Shown in pieces: positions 12,293 to 14,402 of a stretch of 14,402 nt of DNA. Source of the stretch: Chloroflexota bacterium. Its GTDB lineage: Bacteria > Chloroflexota > Dormibacteria > Aeolococcales > Aeolococcaceae. Under the pieces are notes generated by a model that was not told the origin of the DNA, made no database searches, and was given only the letters and a program-made list of their open reading frames with translations. The stretch lies in NCBI GenBank assembly GCA_003491925.1, contig DNAU01000032.1:1-14402 (forward strand), written 5' to 3'. The position numbers and the translations under genes were made by a program. Positions within the stretch are counted from its first letter, which is position 1; each line of letters opens with the position of its first letter.

Positions 12293-14329
12293 ATGTCCGA
12301 CGCCGTAGCAAAATTGCGCTGGGACCTTCTGGCCGACGTGGCCGGCTTCACCGGCCCGCTCGAGCAGGGTGGCGCCGCCGTCGAAAAAATGGCCGCCCGC
12401 TTCGATCGGGCCTTCGACTCGATCCGGCAGTCCGCCGCGCGGGCGAGCCGCGAGCAGGAGGCCTGGTCCAAGTCGATGCAGGGCGAAGGCTCTTTCTTCG
12501 CCAGCTCGCAGACCGCCGGCGGCGAGACCTCGTCTAGCCGCCACCGCGGCCGCCTGGCCGACCAACTCGGTCTGGGGCAGTCCGCCCGGATCGAGCTCAC
12601 CCGCGAGGCGGCGCAAACGGCCGCGACGATCGGGGACGTGAAGAAGAAGGTTGCGGGCGAACTCGAAAAGGCCGTCACCGAGCTGGGGGAGAAGGCCGGC
12701 CTGGGGGGAATCTTCGGCGGCGCGGCCAAGTTCGTCAATGGAAATCCGCTCCTGGCCCTGGGCACCCTGGCCGCCGGCGGATACATCGAGCACGAGCGGG
12801 AGAGGCGGAATTACGTCCGCGAGGTCGGCCACGCCGCGGAGGCCTGGGGAGAGGGCACCCGCGGCGCAAGCCAGCTTTTGGGCGCGGGCGTCAGCGAGGA
12901 GATGGGCAGCCACTTTCAAAGGGCTGTTGCCGAGCCGAACGCCGTGTTCGGCGAAATGGGCCTCGACGCCGCGAAGCTCCGCGCCGAGCCCCTGAAGGAT
13001 GCGATGCTCGAAGTGGCCGACGCCTTCGGCAAGGTCCAGAACCCGACCGATCGCGCAAAGATGGCCGTCGAGCTGTTCGGCAAGGCGGGCGACGAGATGA
13101 TCCCCGCGCTCTCACACCTCCGGCAGAACATGGACGCCCTGGCCGAGTCGAAGCTCGTCACCGCGCTCGAGCGGGCCGAGATCGCCGCCAACGACGCCGC
13201 GTTCAAGGGCATGATGGACAGCCTCTCGGGCCTCGGGCACGCCGCCGCCGGCGGCGTCGGGTCGAGCGCGGGCCTGACCGGTACCCTCTATCGCGGTTGG
13301 GGCATGGCCGCGGACCTCCTGCACGGCGAGAACCCCTTCACGGCCGAGAAGGAGGGCCGCCGCCGCCAGCAGGATTACCGCGTCGAGCATGCGGATGAAT
13401 ACGAGGCCGCTCTCCTGGCCCAGCAGAAGCTCGACGCCGCCACGCGGGCCGACGCCCAGGCCCTCCAGGCGCAGGCCGAGGCCGTCGAGCGGGCCACCGC
13501 GGACATGAAGGCCATGGAGTCTTCGGCCTTCCAGGCGCGGGCGAACTGGGCCAACGCCGACGACCGGGGCCGCCCGGCGGACCTCGCCGGCGAGCAGCGA
13601 TACATCGATGCCGCCAAAGCGACCGGCCGCACCGGCACGCAGGTCCAGGAAGGACTCCTCCTGATGCGCCAACAGCGCCGGGAGGGTTCCGAGATCCAGG
13701 GGGCCTGGTCCCTCTTCGGCCAGTCCCAGACGGCCGCCGAGCGGCTCGCCGAGGGCGAACGGAACGCGGAGACCTACTGGCAATACTCCGACAAGGGGGA
13801 CGCCGCCAGGGACAAGTGGAGCCGCATGGACCGCCAGGTCGCCCGGAACTATTGGGCCGAGATGGGATTCGGCACGCCCCTCCAGAACGAGGCCGAGCGG
13901 CACGCGGCCGCGCTGGCGAAGATCGCCGAGGCCCAGCCCCAGGACGCCGCCCGCCGCCGCGAGGCCGAGGACCTGACCCACCGCCAGAACCTCGGCATCA
14001 AGGACTGGGCCGCCGATTTCAAGAAGTCCATGAGCGACCTCGAGGCCTCCCGCAAGGACTTTACTCCGGAGCAGTTCGCCAAGCGGGAGAAGGACCTCCG
14101 CCGTCAGGCCCTGGGCGAGGCCACCGCCGACGTCCAGACCGTCTCGCCCGTTGCCGCCATGGCCGCCGGCAGCCGCGAGGCCTACTCGATGATGGTCCAG
14201 TCTCAACTGAACGACCCCAAGACGCAGCTCGCCCGCCAGGCGAACCAGAAACTCGCGGACATCGAAAAGGCCGTCCGCGAGTCGGCCGTGAAAAACCCGA
14301 TCGTCGCCGGCCCCGCGCCCGGCTTCTAG
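12293..14329 (+). CDS. Tail tape measure protein
   Basis: The 678-residue protein has the tape-measure pattern: a charged N-terminal helix with repeated A/R/E (to about 130), a hydrophobic glycine-rich part with NPLLALGTLAAGGYIEHE (151-168), the conserved block VQNPTDRAKMAVELFGKAGDEMIPAL (248-273; V-E-L-F-G-K-A-G-D-E-M-I-P-A-L is a hallmark), a second Gly/Ala segment (314-345), and a long Ala/Glu/Arg/Gln-rich coiled coil (about 350-610). AAMAAGSREAYSMMVQSQ (621-638) is a typical end region. It sets tail length; with the usual about 0.15 nm per residue it predicts roughly 100 nm. It follows the large adhesin gene. ATG follows CACCTGCC without a Shine-Dalgarno sequence. The end of the gene (14303-14329) is the second copy of the 27-bp repeat. 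Confidence 0.9.
   Translation: MSDAVAKLRWDLLADVAGFTGPLEQGGAAVEKMAARFDRAFDSIRQSAARASREQEAWSKSMQGEGSFFASSQTAGGETSSSRHRGRLADQLGLGQSARIELTREAAQTAATIGDVKKKVAGELEKAVTELGEKAGLGGIFGGAAKFVNGNPLLALGTLAAGGYIEHERERRNYVREVGHAAEAWGEGTRGASQLLGAGVSEEMGSHFQRAVAEPNAVFGEMGLDAAKLRAEPLKDAMLEVADAFGKVQNPTDRAKMAVELFGKAGDEMIPALSHLRQNMDALAESKLVTALERAEIAANDAAFKGMMDSLSGLGHAAAGGVGSSAGLTGTLYRGWGMAADLLHGENPFTAEKEGRRRQQDYRVEHADEYEAALLAQQKLDAATRADAQALQAQAEAVERATADMKAMESSAFQARANWANADDRGRPADLAGEQRYIDAAKATGRTGTQVQEGLLLMRQQRREGSEIQGAWSLFGQSQTAAERLAEGERNAETYWQYSDKGDAARDKWSRMDRQVARNYWAEMGFGTPLQNEAERHAAALAKIAEAQPQDAARRREAEDLTHRQNLGIKDWAADFKKSMSDLEASRKDFTPEQFAKREKDLRRQALGEATADVQTVSPVAAMAAGSREAYSMMVQSQLNDPKTQLARQANQKLADIEKAVRESAVKNPIVAGPAPGF
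14303..14329. repeat. 27-bp perfect repeat, copy 2 (3' end of tape measure gene)
   Basis: Identical in all 27 bases to 9169-9195, and again directly followed by heptamer repeats, but read in a different frame. The final G of the repeat is also the first base of the following GGTGTCA array. Confidence 0.92.
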
Positions 14330-14402
14330 GTGTCAGGTGAGAGGTGTCAGGTGTCAGCCTGCACCCTCCTGACACCTAGCACCTGACACCTAGCACCTGA
14401 CA
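14329..14402. repeat. Bipartite inverted heptamer array at window end
   Basis: GGTGTCA, GGTGAGA, GGTGTCA, GGTGTCA (14329-14356), a loop GCCTGCACC (14357-14365), then CTCCTGA, CACCTAG, CACCTGA, CACCTAG, CACCTGA (14366-14400), where the window ends. Most likely a further gene starts just beyond, as in the other spacers. The loop is shared with the array at 4865-4942. Confidence 0.85.

Noticed and set aside
859..14402. CRISPR array interpretation of the repeats
   Set aside because: Units are only 7 bp, directly tandem, degenerate, dispersed over all spacers and without regular unique spacers or cas genes.
1..14402. tRNA, rRNA, integrase or attachment site
   Set aside because: Reading the spacers showed no cloverleaf-like sequence and no recombinase gene. 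The spacers are taken up by repeats, so no att site can be supported.

Overview
This window is the structural (head and tail) module of a tailed phage or prophage with a siphovirus-type, HK97-like morphogenesis order. All genes are on the + strand, GC content is high (roughly two thirds by eye), and coding density is tight. I suspect a Planctomycetota-type host, because the capsid, tail-tube and tape-measure proteins, the carried glycosyltransferase/FkbM/radical-SAM genes and the tandem heptamers between genes resemble what I remember from such genomes. No rRNA, tRNA, integrase or host marker is present to prove it. No terminase, portal or prohead protease lies in the window; they would be expected to the left.

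Layout: (1) 32-2554, cargo genes: a GT92/GT2-like glycosyltransferase, an FkbM-type methyltransferase, a radical-SAM-like/SPASM protein with an unusual cysteine pattern, and a small SH3-like hypothetical. (2) 2555-2848, a 294-base spacer with repeats that precedes the capsid gene. (3) 2849-7445, head module: HK97-fold major capsid protein, a probable head decoration protein, a second inserted glycosyltransferase, the gp6-like connector, the head-closure protein and the HK97 gp10-like protein. (4) 7505-14329, tail module: tail terminator-like protein, tail-tube-like protein, tail assembly chaperones G and G-T joined by a -1 frameshift at a TTTTTTG slippery site, a 986-residue virion protein (probable adhesin or receptor-binding protein), and the tape measure protein.

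The most unusual feature is in the spacers. Nearly every one consists of degenerate tandem 7-bp repeats. Three sequence families occur (GGTGTCA/CACCTGA; GTCAGTT-like/GACGACT; GGGATTA/CAATCCC), and in most spacers the same family appears twice in opposite orientation: the G-rich strand just after the stop codon and its complement just before the next ATG. Each gene is therefore bounded by potential hairpins. The copies before a start usually carry TGA in all three frames, and three genes take their stop codon from the array. A 27-bp perfect repeat at the 3' ends of two unrelated genes, read in different frames, suggests that these boundary cassettes move or are gene-converted as DNA. Most starts lack a clear Shine-Dalgarno sequence and have a pyrimidine-rich context such as CCTCCCATG.

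Functionally, the head and tail genes would build a virion with a short-to-medium non-contractile tail (about 100 nm by the usual tape-measure rule). The glycosyltransferases and methyltransferase could modify the virion or the host surface. The boundary repeats may insulate, process or shuffle the gene modules; that last part is inference.
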